NCBI RefSeq assembly: GCF_041361465.1
Contig: NZ_JBGKAC010000001.1
Coordinates: 1,984,001 to 2,048,000, forward strand
Direction of reading: 5' to 3'
DNA: 64,000 nucleotides
Origin: Halobaculum sp. MBLA0143
Lineage (GTDB): Archaea; Halobacteriota; Halobacteria; Halobacteriales; Haloferacaceae
Shown piece after piece: positions 7,500 to 15,923 of the stretch. A program made the position numbers and the translations under genes. The notes under the pieces are model-generated. The model had not been told where the DNA came from, did no database searches, and was given only the letters and a program-made list of their open reading frames with translations. Numbering within the stretch: the first letter of the stretch is position 1; every line of letters begins with the position of its first letter.

Positions 7500-8600
7500 G
7501 TGTGCTTTGTAACATCAGATCTCCAGGTAATCGCTGGGGTCGAGGCAGGGGCGCGTCAGTACCGAGATCTGATAGATCGAACCGGGCTCGCACGGTCGAC
7601 GATCTCGAAGAGTGTGAGCCGTCTGTCGGAGCGTGGAATCGTCGAACGGGATCAGAGCGGGCGCACAGTCACCGTCCGGCCGCAGCCGACGAGTGTTGTC
7701 GACGAGATGGCTACTGTTCGTGAGTCGGCACCGCAACTAGATCTCCAAGAGTTCCTGACGGTATCGCGGCTCCGGATCATCTGGTTTCTCACAGCACCAC
7801 GTACACCGTCAGAGATTGCACGGTTCACCGACGTCGACGAGCCGCGCGTGAGGCAGATCCTGACAGCACTACAGAAGCGGCAGGTCGCAACAGAGACGGG
7901 CGGGCAGGTACGACTCCGGTCGAAGTACGAACCACTGCAGTCACTCGCCGAGTGTGTGTTCAATCTGTTCTACGCGGCCGAAATCGATTCGATGTACCGG
8001 AGTCCGACAGTGATCTGGACAGCACCACACGAAGCGTTGTTCACCGCTCCCTCGGCCGGCGGATGCGAGTCTCTGGATGGGACAGTCACCGAAACCGGAC
8101 TAGATCAGTTCATCCGGTGGGGACTGGAGTTCCGGAGCTCGTCGTCTCCGGTGTACTACTACTCTGAGCTTCCCGATACGGGCACACTGGCTACGACGGA
8201 CGTAATCGTCCACACACTCTGTCGGAGGGTCGACAACAGACGGGTGGAGTACAGTGCTCTGTTGGTCGCCGAGGCTGTGGTAGACGGTGATTTCGTTCAC
8301 GAGCAGTTCCTCGAACTCACAGACCACTACGGAGTGAGAGAGGTCGGAGAGTACCTCGCGGCGCTCGTCGTTGCGAGTGCCGAATCCGCGGGGACCGGCC
8401 GGCGGCACAGATCGGTGAGAAGGACAGACGCGGCAACGACACGATCCGAGCGAGATCGCTCCACACCCACTCACGAGTGGCTCCCGTCGCCGGGTCGCGT
8501 TCGAGACACCGCGGTGCAGTACGGCGTCGACATCTCCGCAGCCAGTGAGAAGCTGAAAGACGCTGTCGATGGAGAGGTATTAAAACAGGTGAGAGAGTAG
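7500..8600 (+). CDS. double winged-helix regulator (possible AbiEi-like antitoxin)
   Basis: Protein of 366 residues. Two winged-helix domains are visible at the N-terminus: about residues 18-62 (YRDLIDRTGLARSTISKSVS) and about 88-145 (RTPSEIARFTDVDEPRVRQI followed by a wing). The remaining ~220 residues are a globular region of no recognised family, with a charged linker near 300. GTG 7500 sits directly after the nested operator. The next gene, 10 bases downstream, is a nucleotidyltransferase, so the pair resembles type IV AbiE systems (autoregulatory wHTH antitoxin plus NTase toxin); this is inference from architecture. The regulator is intact while the partner is frameshifted. Local G+C is lower than in the neighbouring housekeeping genes. 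Confidence 0.75.
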   Translation: MCFVTSDLQVIAGVEAGARQYRDLIDRTGLARSTISKSVSRLSERGIVERDQSGRTVTVRPQPTSVVDEMATVRESAPQLDLQEFLTVSRLRIIWFLTAPRTPSEIARFTDVDEPRVRQILTALQKRQVATETGGQVRLRSKYEPLQSLAECVFNLFYAAEIDSMYRSPTVIWTAPHEALFTAPSAGGCESLDGTVTETGLDQFIRWGLEFRSSSSPVYYYSELPDTGTLATTDVIVHTLCRRVDNRRVEYSALLVAEAVVDGDFVHEQFLELTDHYGVREVGEYLAALVVASAESAGTGRRHRSVRRTDAATTRSERDRSTPTHEWLPSPGRVRDTAVQYGVDISAASEKLKDAVDGEVLKQVRE

Positions 8601-8610
8601 AACAGATATA

Positions 8611-9494
8611 GTGGAGTCGTCAGAAGAGTACAGTACAGAGGCACAGTTACGCGAGACGTTCGAGGAGGTAGGCTCTACACTGGAGTATCCAGCAGACGCC
8701 TATCTGATCGGAGGGGGTGCGATGACACTTCGAGGAACCAAGCCGTCGACAAAGGATGTCGACCTCGTTACCGTAGCCGAGACTCGTTTCGACGGGTGAA
8801 GGCGGCACTCCTCGACACGGACTACAGTATCGAGCGGAACGTCGCACCGGAGTACGAGTCTCTCGGGGCGACAGCCGTCTTGAAGCGAGAGGACGGAGGC
8901 CACGTCGACCTGTTCGACCGGCAGGTTGCACTGAAACTCGACTTCTCCGAGCGAATGCAGTCGCGGGCGACCGAACTTCTCGCCGTCGGGGAACTGACCG
9001 TGTCGGTGTGCGCACCCGCCGACATCGCGCTGTTCAAGATGATGACACCACGTCCGGACGACACCCAGGACGTTCGAGACATCATTACAGCGAACTCTCC
9101 GACGTTCGACTGGACGACGGTTCGAGAGGAGTTCGAGTCACAGCTCCCACTCAACTCTGGGGTGCGCGAGTACGAGTGGCTGATCGAAGGCAAGCCACAC
9201 CCGATTATCCAGCTCGAACAGACGATCCGGCGTCTCGACGGGGTCCCGTCGGAGTTAGCGGAGACAGTTCGTCGGACTGCAGACACCGTCGAGGCGGAGA
9301 GGTACGTGATCGAACGACTCCTCCGCGTCGGGTCGACGACGACACGGCAGCTTCGAGAGCACGTCACCGAGACGAGCCCGACAGTTCCCGCGCACGTCGA
9401 GCGAGCACTCGACGAACTGATCGACAAGGACGTTGTCGCACGTCACGACGACACGGTCGAACTCGACACCGCGTGGGCAGACGACGTGTCGTAG
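8611..9494 (+). pseudogene. nucleotidyltransferase (AbiEii/MNT-like), frameshifted
   Basis: Two frames together make one ~294-residue nucleotidyltransferase. The first (GTG 8611 to TGA 8799) carries the active-site signature YLIGGGAMTLRGTKPSTKDV followed by DLV, that is GG...DxD. The second frame starts at the overlapping GTG 8796 and continues VKAALLDTDYSIERNVAPEY with HVDLFDRQVALK, APADIALFKMM and a C-terminal winged-helix-like part (TTRQLREHV). The total of 884 bases is one short of a multiple of three, and I recall homologues as single proteins, so a base is probably missing near 8793. Two coupled genes (GTGA overlap) or programmed frameshifting are alternatives. Its partner is the regulator just upstream. 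Confidence 0.75.
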
Positions 9495-9599
9495 CCGCGA
9501 TTTCGGTCTCGTCGAGCGACACCGGAGGTGGCTAGCACCTCCACCGCCTCGCAGCACCGAGGACACTGGACTCCATCCAGCGGTTCCGACGGGGCTACG

Positions 9600-9750
9600 C
9601 TCCGTCGAACTGCGTCAATCGGAGATTGACTCACTCGACCTCGGCTTACGCTCCGTCGAACTGCGTCAATCGGAGATTGACTCACTCGACCTCGGCTTAC
9701 GCCTCGTCGAACTGCGTCGATCTCCGATCGGCGCGCTCGATCCAGCTACG
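9600..9750. repeat. 51-base tandem repeat with hairpins between convergent genes
   Basis: Two near-perfect 51-base units begin at 9600 and 9651 (CTCCGTCGAACTGCGTCAAT...), followed by a degenerate third from 9702. Each of the first two contains the hairpin TCAATC-GGA-GATTGA. In the third unit the stem is changed to CGATC-TCC-GATCG, with pairing kept but loop and stem altered together. The block lies between the convergent nucleotidyltransferase and dehydratase genes, so it may act as a bidirectional terminator. Confidence 0.75.
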
Positions 9751-10984
9751 CGGGATCGAACAACGTCTCTCCCTCCACCATGTACTCCTCCACGACGTCC
9801 ATGTCCAGCGTCACGCCGAGCCCGGGTTCCTCTGGGATCTCAACGGAGCCCTCGACGATCACGTCCTCCTCCACGAGGTCGCCCCACCAGTCGAGTTCGT
9901 ACGAGTGGAACTCCACGGCCAGGGAGTTGGGGATCGCGGCCCCGACCTGGGCGGACGCCATCGTCGCCACCGGCGAGGAGACGTTGTGCATCGCCACCGG
10001 AACGTAGTACTGATTCGCCACGTCGGCGATCTTCCGGGTCTCGCGCATCCCGCCGACCTTCGGCAGGTCCGGCGCGACGATGTCCACCGCCTGGTTCTCG
10101 ATCAGCCGGCGTTCCTCGGTGACGCGGTAACGGTTCTCCCCGACGGCGATGGGTGTCGTCGTGGACTTCGTCACCTCCTCCTGCACCTCCAGGTTCTCCG
10201 GCGGGACGGGGTCTTCCAGCCACCAGACATCGTACTCCTCTAGGGCGTCGGCGAGTCGTTTCGCGCTCCCGCCGGAGAACGACCAGTGGCAGTCGAACGC
10301 CACGTCCGCGCGGTCCTTCACGCGCTCGGTCACCTTCTCGACGATCTCCGCCTTGTGACGGATCTCGCCGGGCCGCAGGTGTCGGTTCGCGCGGTCCTTC
10401 TCGTGGCCCGAGGGCACGTCCAGGTCGAACTTCAGGGCGTCGTACCCCAGTTCCTCGACGACCCGCTCGGCCTCGTCGGCACACGCCTCTGGGTCCGCCT
10501 CCGACTCCGTGTGACAGTCGTTGTACACCCGGACCTCGTCGCGGTACTTCCCACCCAGCAGTTGGTAGGCGGGCACCTCCAGGATCTTCCCCGCGAGGTC
10601 GTGGAGCGCGATCTCGACGCCGGCGACGGCAGTGACACTCACACCCTCGACTGTGCCCTCCCCGGACATCTTCTGGATCAGGTGCTCGTACAGTCGGTCG
10701 ACGTCCAGTGGGTTCTCCCCGCGGAGGAACGGTGTCATCCGTTCGATCAGCTCCGGGACGCCGGCACCCCAGTACGCCTCGCCGGTCCCGACGATTCCGG
10801 CGTCCGTGTAGATCCGGACGAGGGTCCACGGGAAGTTGCCGTCGACCATCGTACACTGCACGTCCGTGATCTCCACGTCACGGCCGCCGCCGCGCTTCGC
10901 AGTCGCTCCCATCGTCTCCGCGGACAGCTCTCGCATCGTGTACTCCGCGTTCGGGTCGTGGAGCGACTCGTAGTCTCTCGACAT
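9746..10984 (-). CDS. xacD: enolase-superfamily sugar acid dehydratase (D-xylonate dehydratase XacD-like)
   Basis: Mandelate racemase/muconate lactonizing-type dehydratase, 412 residues. It removes water from an aldonic acid to give the 2-keto-3-deoxy acid; XacD of the haloarchaeal xylose pathway is the closest family I recall. Visible features: capping domain with GEAYWGAGVPELIERM; barrel motif DALKFDLD with a catalytic Lys; metal ligands Asp in VAFDCHW, Glu in WWLEDPVPPE and Glu in VGENRYR; catalytic His in PVAMHNVSSPVATM. No other pentose or galactose genes are next to it, so substrate (xylonate, gluconate or other) is unproven. It starts at ATG 10984. Confidence 0.8.
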   Translation of the reverse strand: MSRDYESLHDPNAEYTMRELSAETMGATAKRGGGRDVEITDVQCTMVDGNFPWTLVRIYTDAGIVGTGEAYWGAGVPELIERMTPFLRGENPLDVDRLYEHLIQKMSGEGTVEGVSVTAVAGVEIALHDLAGKILEVPAYQLLGGKYRDEVRVYNDCHTESEADPEACADEAERVVEELGYDALKFDLDVPSGHEKDRANRHLRPGEIRHKAEIVEKVTERVKDRADVAFDCHWSFSGGSAKRLADALEEYDVWWLEDPVPPENLEVQEEVTKSTTTPIAVGENRYRVTEERRLIENQAVDIVAPDLPKVGGMRETRKIADVANQYYVPVAMHNVSSPVATMASAQVGAAIPNSLAVEFHSYELDWWGDLVEEDVIVEGSVEIPEEPGLGVTLDMDVVEEYMVEGETLFDPA

Positions 10985-11032
10985 GCCTCGGACTTCACTC
11001 GGCTGGGGGTAAACCTTGCGTCGCCGGATCGA

Positions 11033-11398
11033 CTACCCGATCAGCAGCCGGAGGTTGAACGCCGTCGTGAACGCGCCCGCGACCGCCAACACCGCCGGCG
11101 GGAAGTAGTAGCCGAAGCGGTCGTTCGCGCGGGCGGCCCGCAACGAGATCGCCAGACACAGCCCGAACACGAGCAGCTTCGCGCCGACGAGCCCCGCCTG
11201 GCCGAACGCCTCCATCGCCGCGAGCAACAACCCGTTGCCCTCCCGGACCCACGGCGCCCGGAACAGGGCGATGGTCGTCACCACGTCGCCGACGCCGTAC
11301 GTCAGCGTCGCCAGGAACCACAGCCGTGTGAACTCCTCGGGGTCGAACGCCGTCTCCTCCAACGAGAGCCAGCGAGCCACGACTGGAGGGAGGCACAC
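11033..11398 (-). CDS. small membrane protein (DUF5658-like)
   Basis: Protein of 121 residues with three or four predicted membrane segments (TRLWFLATLTYGVGDVVTTI, LVGAKLLVFGLCLAISLRAA, PPAVLAVAGAFTTAFNLRLL). The LTYGVGDVVTT pattern resembles the haloarchaeal DUF5658 family as I recall it; function unknown. GTG 11398 is chosen because upstream codons in the longer frame overlap the HAD gene. It follows the HAD gene by 29 bases on the same strand. Confidence 0.65.
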   Translation of the reverse strand: MCLPPVVARWLSLEETAFDPEEFTRLWFLATLTYGVGDVVTTIALFRAPWVREGNGLLLAAMEAFGQAGLVGAKLLVFGLCLAISLRAARANDRFGYYFPPAVLAVAGAFTTAFNLRLLIG

Positions 11399-11427
11399 TC
11401 CCTGTAAAACCGTTCGGGAACCGAGAC

Positions 11428-12711
11428 TCAGTCGTCGACCGCGAACGACTCGTCGACGAGGCAGTTCAGCGCCCACACCGTCCCGAGCAGCTCTGCCGCC
11501 TCCCCCGGCGGGAACAGGAGTTCGTCCGTCTCGCGGACGTGGTCCAACACGCCCGAGGAGGCGTGTGTCGGGGCGGCCGCCAGCCCGGCGTCGTTGTCCG
11601 TCGCCCACTCCATCGCCCGGCGGTCGGACTTGCTGTCGCCCATCACGACGACGAACGGGTCGGACACGCCCAGCACGGACAACGCCGCCTCCACGCCGGC
11701 GGCCTTGTCTAGGTCGCTGACGGCCAACTCCGCCGCGTCGGCGTGGTACAGCGCCACCTCCAGTTCGGCCAACAGGTCCGCGGCCGCCGGCGGCACCGTC
11801 TCCGCGCGGGCGGCCGACTCGCGGTCCAACGCGTCGGCGATCTCCGGGTCCGCGTCCGCGAAGAACGCCCGCGCGGTCGCCGGGCCGGCGGCGACCCCCG
11901 CCGTGTCGTCGCCTGCGGTGGTGTCGTCCGGGAGATCCACCCGGTCGGCGACGGACTCGCCGACCAGATCGAGGAGGTGGACGAGCGCCTCGTCGATCCG
12001 TGCCGCGGCGGTGTCGCTGCCGGTCTCGGCGTTCGGCTTCAGCGTCACGTTGAACTCGTTGCCCTGGAGGTGACAGCCCCGCCGCACCCGCTCGGGAGCC
12101 TCGCGCAACACCCGCGAGCGCACGTCGTCGACGACACCACGGGTGTCCGGCGAGAGGTCGTCGTACAGGAGTCGCTTCGTCTCCGTGCCGTGGCCGGGGG
12201 TGAACACCCCCGCGCCGGCCTCGTACACGACAGACACGTCGCCGGAGTGGACGAGTTCGTTGCCCAGCCCTTGGACGAGGAACCCCTTGACGTTCTCCAG
12301 GGTCTGGCCGGTACAGATCACGAGCGGCACACCACGCTCGACGAACTCACGCAGGAGGTGGAGCGTCTCGCGGGGGATCTCGTTGTCCGTGTCGCCCGCG
12401 GATCGGAGCGTCTCGTCGACGTCCAACACCAGCGCGTTCACCGCACGGCCGTACTTCCCCCGGAGGTCGAGCGCGGTGAACGCCGCCTCGCGGTCGGCCC
12501 GAGCGGCGATGGGCGCCAGCCGCTCGCCGTCCTCGATCCCGCGTTCGATCTCCGCGCGTCGGTCGGCCAACGCCTCGCTGGCCTCCTCCCAACGGTCGAG
12601 CGCGACCGTGCTCGACAACGGAGGAAACAGGTCGACGAACACCCGGTAGTCCCGGAGTCGCTCCGTGTCGAACCGGTCGTACAGCTCGTACAGCCGGTCG
12701 TAGTCGTCCAT
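11428..12711 (-). CDS. HAD-superfamily hydrolase (Cof-like phosphatase)
   Basis: Protein of 427 residues. An N-terminal helical extension of about 90 residues precedes HAD motif I, LVLDVDETLRS (about residues 95-104), with both nucleophile and acid/base Asp. Motif II is probably VICTGQ, and motif III/IV is VVMGDSKSDRRAMEWA with the metal-binding Asp pair. A cap region of about 200 residues lies between. The extension and long cap separate it from ordinary Cof proteins. Substrate unknown. ATG 12711 begins MDDYDRLYELYDRFD. Confidence 0.8.
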   Translation of the reverse strand: MDDYDRLYELYDRFDTERLRDYRVFVDLFPPLSSTVALDRWEEASEALADRRAEIERGIEDGERLAPIAARADREAAFTALDLRGKYGRAVNALVLDVDETLRSAGDTDNEIPRETLHLLREFVERGVPLVICTGQTLENVKGFLVQGLGNELVHSGDVSVVYEAGAGVFTPGHGTETKRLLYDDLSPDTRGVVDDVRSRVLREAPERVRRGCHLQGNEFNVTLKPNAETGSDTAAARIDEALVHLLDLVGESVADRVDLPDDTTAGDDTAGVAAGPATARAFFADADPEIADALDRESAARAETVPPAAADLLAELEVALYHADAAELAVSDLDKAAGVEAALSVLGVSDPFVVVMGDSKSDRRAMEWATDNDAGLAAAPTHASSGVLDHVRETDELLFPPGEAAELLGTVWALNCLVDESFAVDD

Positions 12712-12754
12712 GTCCGCGAGAGGTGACGCCGCGTGAAAAGCCTACGGCGGTGAC

Positions 12755-13117
12755 TCACCCGGACAGTCGTCGGTGGCCGGCGTACGCCACGACGACCGGC
12801 GGGAACAACAACGCGACGCCGGCGTACAGCCAGCGGGCCCGGCCGACCCCCTCCCCCGCGGCCGTGCGGACACGGTCGTCCTGGAACACGGCTGCAGCGA
12901 CCGACGGTGCCAGCAACAACGAGTACGCGCTCCGGACGAGTGCCCACGGTGAGCTGCCGGCCGCGAGGAACTGGTGGTCGAGGGCCACGAGCGCGACCCA
13001 CGACAGCGTCGCCACGGCGGCGACCGTCAGCCACGGCCCCGTCTCGTCGGCGGGGTCCGATCGGTCCTCGGGGTGGAGCGCGGACGGCGGGGGTGAGCGA
13101 CCCGACACGACCCACAC
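12755..13117 (-). CDS. small membrane protein, unknown
   Basis: Protein of about 120 residues with three hydrophobic segments (WLTVAAVATLSWVALVAL, SAYSLLLAPSVAAAVF, WLYAGVALLFPPVVVAYAG). GTG 13117 or GTG 13108 could start it; the longer frame to 13369 overlaps the regulator antisense and is rejected. No family recognised. It lies 34 bases after the HTH gene on the same strand and may be co-transcribed. Confidence 0.55.
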   Translation of the reverse strand: MWVVSGRSPPPSALHPEDRSDPADETGPWLTVAAVATLSWVALVALDHQFLAAGSSPWALVRSAYSLLLAPSVAAAVFQDDRVRTAAGEGVGRARWLYAGVALLFPPVVVAYAGHRRLSG

Positions 13118-13151
13118 GAGGCGTGGGAGCGACTTCAACGGTCCGTTCGCG

Positions 13152-13874
13152 TCACGGCGTCGGCTCCTGGGGTTCGTCCAGCTCCTCCAAGGCGTCGACG
13201 ACCCGTTGGAGCATCTTCCGTTGGCCTCGCCGGAGGTTCTTCGAGACGGCGGGCTTCGACACGTCGAACTCGTCGGCCAGCGACCCCAGAGTCGCCGACC
13301 GAGGGCTCTCGAAGTACCCCTCCGAGGCGGCCGTCTCCAGCGTCTGCCGCTCCACCGGCGAGAGGTCACGACAGCCCTCGACGAGCGTCATCGCGGCGCC
13401 GGCGTTCTGGACGAACTCCTGGAGCTCCGGCAGCTCCGGCTCCTCGCGGTCGACGACGTCGAACTCGTTGCGACGGTCGAGCCGCGCCAGCGTCGCGTCT
13501 TCCGCCTCCCGGTCGTCGAAGCCGACGTGCCACAGCTCGCTGCCGTCGGCGATGTAGAACGGTCCCGTGATGTACCCCCCGTTGTCGCGGACGGTGGACA
13601 TCGCCGCCGTCTCGTCGATCACCGTCCGGATCTGTGCCACCCCTCCCGTCTTCCGCAGGAGCTCGTACTCCGCCATCTGGTCGTGGTCCCGCAGGGCCAC
13701 GAGACCGTCCGCGAGCGCGTGCCGGTCTCCCCCCTCCACGACCATCCGGGTCTCCAGCGACTCCGTCGCCGTGTCGAACTCCCACTGGACGGCGGCGAAC
13801 GACACGTCGTGATCCGCCGTCGTGTCGATGAACGGGCAGTCGTACTGCTCCATGTCCAGTGTAGTGTCGATCAT
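13152..13874 (-). CDS. Bat-type HTH transcriptional regulator
   Basis: Haloarchaeal regulator of 240 residues from ATG 13874. An N-terminal ~155-residue sensor-like part is followed by the bacterioopsin-activator type HTH (HTH_10): LSPVERQTLETAASEGYFES then LGSLADEFDVSKPAVSKNL, with the recognition helix around residues 205-220. Such proteins are common in haloarchaea and control varied genes; the target is not shown by the sequence. The longer frame to 13937 adds only a basic, non-conserved-looking extension. Confidence 0.85.
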   Translation of the reverse strand: MIDTTLDMEQYDCPFIDTTADHDVSFAAVQWEFDTATESLETRMVVEGGDRHALADGLVALRDHDQMAEYELLRKTGGVAQIRTVIDETAAMSTVRDNGGYITGPFYIADGSELWHVGFDDREAEDATLARLDRRNEFDVVDREEPELPELQEFVQNAGAAMTLVEGCRDLSPVERQTLETAASEGYFESPRSATLGSLADEFDVSKPAVSKNLRRGQRKMLQRVVDALEELDEPQEPTP

Positions 13875-13962
13875 GCCCGTACCCGCTCGCACGGACGCGA
13901 CTCGGAAGGATAAACGCTGCGTCCACCGGTGACACACCGCAGCCGGCGCGGCGACGAACGGG

Positions 13963-15036
13963 TCAGATCAGGTCGTCCAGCTCCTCCGCCTGGAACATCT
14001 CGGCGGGGTCCTCGCGCTCCTCCTGTTCTTTGGCCTCCTTCGCCCGGTCCATGAACGCCTCGACGCGGCTGGACCGCTCGACACCGCCCAGGAGGACGAG
14101 CGCGGCGATCCGGTCGGAGTCCAACGGGAAGTCGCCGCCGCGCACCCGCATGCTGCCGGTCTCGTCTTCGATCCACGAGCGGGCGCGCTCGACCCCCTTG
14201 CGGGAGATGTTCTCCGCGCGACCCGCGAGCACGACGAGTCCGGTCTCGGCGGCGGTGGCGTCCGGCAGACTCGCGCCCGTCAACAGAGCGTTGCGGGTGA
14301 CGCTCGTCACGACGTTGACGTTGTCGTCGGTGTCGTCGGCCGCCTGGGCGCTGCCGTACCCCAGCGAGGCGATCCCGCCGGCCCGGAGTGTGTTGATGAT
14401 CTCGCTGGTGTCGACGACGGACTCGCCGACCCCCTCCACCGCCTCGCCGGAGGCCATCAACAACCCGACGCGCTGGGCGATTGCCTCGTTGATCGCCTGG
14501 AACCCCTCTTCCATGCTCTCGCCGGAGCTGCGCCAGGCGTCGTTGTCGATCAACAACACCGCGTCCGCCTCCCGCGCCAGGGTCTTCAGTGACCGACCGG
14601 CGTTGACCTGGTACATCGCTCCCTCGTCGGCGCCGGGTAGGATTCCCAGCGCGTACACGGGGATCTCGTACACCCGGTTGAGCTCTCTCGCCAGCACCGG
14701 TGCGCCGCCGGAGCCGGTGCCGCCACCGAGTCCGGCGACGACGAAGATCGCTTCCGCCTCGGCAGTGATACGACCGTCCAGCGCCGACATCACCTCGCCG
14801 GCGTCCGCCTCCATCACTTCTGCGCCGAGTTCGTTGTCACCGCCGACCCCGTGACCGTTCACTCTGTCCTGTCCGATTAGAACAGTGTCCGTGGAGAGGG
14901 GCTTGAGGTCCGCCTTCGCAGTGTTCACGGCGAGAGCACCGCGGATAGCGTCGAACCCCATGTCGCGGTCGAACTCTCGGAGGGCGGCGGTGACTTTCCC
15001 GCCAGCCTGTCCGACCCCAATGAGGACCGTCTTCAT
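13963..15036 (-). CDS. cetZ: CetZ tubulin-like GTPase
   Basis: Tubulin/FtsZ-superfamily GTPase of 357 residues, of the archaeal CetZ class that influences cell shape and motility in haloarchaea. N-terminal nucleotide-binding loop GVGQAGGKV (residues 6-14), tubulin signature loop AGLGGGTGSGGAPVLA (about 103-118), and a later helix EEGFQAINEAIAQRV in the T7/H8 region. It ends with a short acidic tail (AEMFQAEELDDLI). ATG 15036 (MKTVLIGVGQAGGK) is chosen because a TATA-like box lies about 30 bases upstream; the frame extends 13 codons further. Which CetZ paralogue it is cannot be told. Confidence 0.93.
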   Translation of the reverse strand: MKTVLIGVGQAGGKVTAALREFDRDMGFDAIRGALAVNTAKADLKPLSTDTVLIGQDRVNGHGVGGDNELGAEVMEADAGEVMSALDGRITAEAEAIFVVAGLGGGTGSGGAPVLARELNRVYEIPVYALGILPGADEGAMYQVNAGRSLKTLAREADAVLLIDNDAWRSSGESMEEGFQAINEAIAQRVGLLMASGEAVEGVGESVVDTSEIINTLRAGGIASLGYGSAQAADDTDDNVNVVTSVTRNALLTGASLPDATAAETGLVVLAGRAENISRKGVERARSWIEDETGSMRVRGGDFPLDSDRIAALVLLGGVERSSRVEAFMDRAKEAKEQEEREDPAEMFQAEELDDLI

Positions 15037-15061
15037 ACCAACCCGTGCGGTCTCACAACGC

Positions 15062-15072
15062 TTGTATTTTCC
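15062..15072 (-). promoter_or_regulatory. TATA-like box for cetZ
   Basis: On the minus strand AAAATACAAG is centred about 31 bases before the cetZ ATG, in the divergent region between cetZ and the secretion genes. Confidence 0.5.
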
Positions 15073-15159
15073 CACTCTGTCACTCGCGTCGCAGTTGGTC
15101 TCGCCCGCTCGTGTCTAAGTCACCCAAGGTTGAAACGCGGTGCCGGGACCAACGCCCCC

Positions 15160-15348
15160 GTGACGGACGACGACGACCGGATCGAGACACTGGAACGGCG
15201 AGTGAGCGAACTGGAGGCGGCCACGCGGGCGCTGCGAGGGTACGTCGGCGACCGACGGGCGGTCGCGGCCAGCGTCGAGCGACGGGCCGACGCCGCCTTG
15301 GCGGCCGTCGACCGGATCGAGACGGACGACGACTGCGGGGGGTCGTGA
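15160..15348 (+). CDS. short coiled-coil protein (DUF7310-like)
   Basis: 62 residues from GTG 15160. The heptad pattern RIETLERRVSELEAATRAL predicts a coiled coil, followed by a charged helix and an acidic end. The stop overlaps the next gene's GTG (GTGA at 15345-15348). Proteins of this kind sit at the head of archaeal secretion ATPase/TadC clusters in haloarchaea (DUF7310 from memory). Probably a structural or assembly factor of that machine. Confidence 0.7.
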   Translation: MTDDDDRIETLERRVSELEAATRALRGYVGDRRAVAASVERRADAALAAVDRIETDDDCGGS

Positions 15349-15923
15349 TCCGAGCGGTGACGGCGGCGCTGGTCGCGCTCGCGTTGTTCGCCGTGGCGGC
15401 GCCGGCGGTCCGAGACGTCCGAGCGGCCCGCGGCGACGCCGTCGTCGACCGGCTCGACCGCCGGCTGACCCGGGCGGTCACCGGACTCGTCCGGACGGAG
15501 GCTCCCGTTCCGCCGCCGGTGCCGGGGCCGCGACGGCTGCTGTCCGTCGACGTGCCGCCGCCGTCGCCGACGCGGGCCGCGGTCGACCGGCTGCGGCTCC
15601 GGTGTCGCGGCCCGCGGCGGCTCGCCGTGACCGCGTCCGTCGGCGGCAGACGCCGGACGGCCGTCGTCGAGAGCCCGGTGCGGCTGGCGGTCGCCGGCGG
15701 CGAGCCGCGCGGCCGGCTGGCACACGACACGACCCTCCGCGTGAGCTTCCGACTGTTCGCGGACGGGCCGGCGGTCGTCGTCGGCGAGGCCTCAAGTACG
15801 GTGACGCGACCACCCGTCCCGTGCTGGAACGACTCGGACGACTCCGGTCGGACGGATCCGACGGAGCCTGCGAGTGTCGCGTCGAGTTCGACCGAGCGGC
15901 GGGCGTGGACCACCCCCGGCTGA
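15345..15923 (+). CDS. membrane-anchored protein of the secretion cluster (DUF7311-like)
   Basis: 192 residues from GTG 15345, overlapping the previous stop. One N-terminal hydrophobic segment (AVTAALVALALFAVAAPAV) and an extracellular-looking Arg/Val-rich domain suggest an anchored or pilin-like product; no clear prepilin peptidase site is visible. The last ~34 codons overlap the ATPase start in another frame and read less like protein, so either the overlap is real or the true end is earlier. Function unknown; placement implies a part in the pilus/secretion apparatus. Confidence 0.6.
   Translation: MIRAVTAALVALALFAVAAPAVRDVRAARGDAVVDRLDRRLTRAVTGLVRTEAPVPPPVPGPRRLLSVDVPPPSPTRAAVDRLRLRCRGPRRLAVTASVGGRRRTAVVESPVRLAVAGGEPRGRLAHDTTLRVSFRLFADGPAVVVGEASSTVTRPPVPCWNDSDDSGRTDPTEPASVASSSTERRAWTTPG

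Noticed and set aside
9600-9750. Possible CRISPR array
   Set aside because: The 51-base units are contiguous with no unique spacers, there are under three copies, and no cas genes are near.
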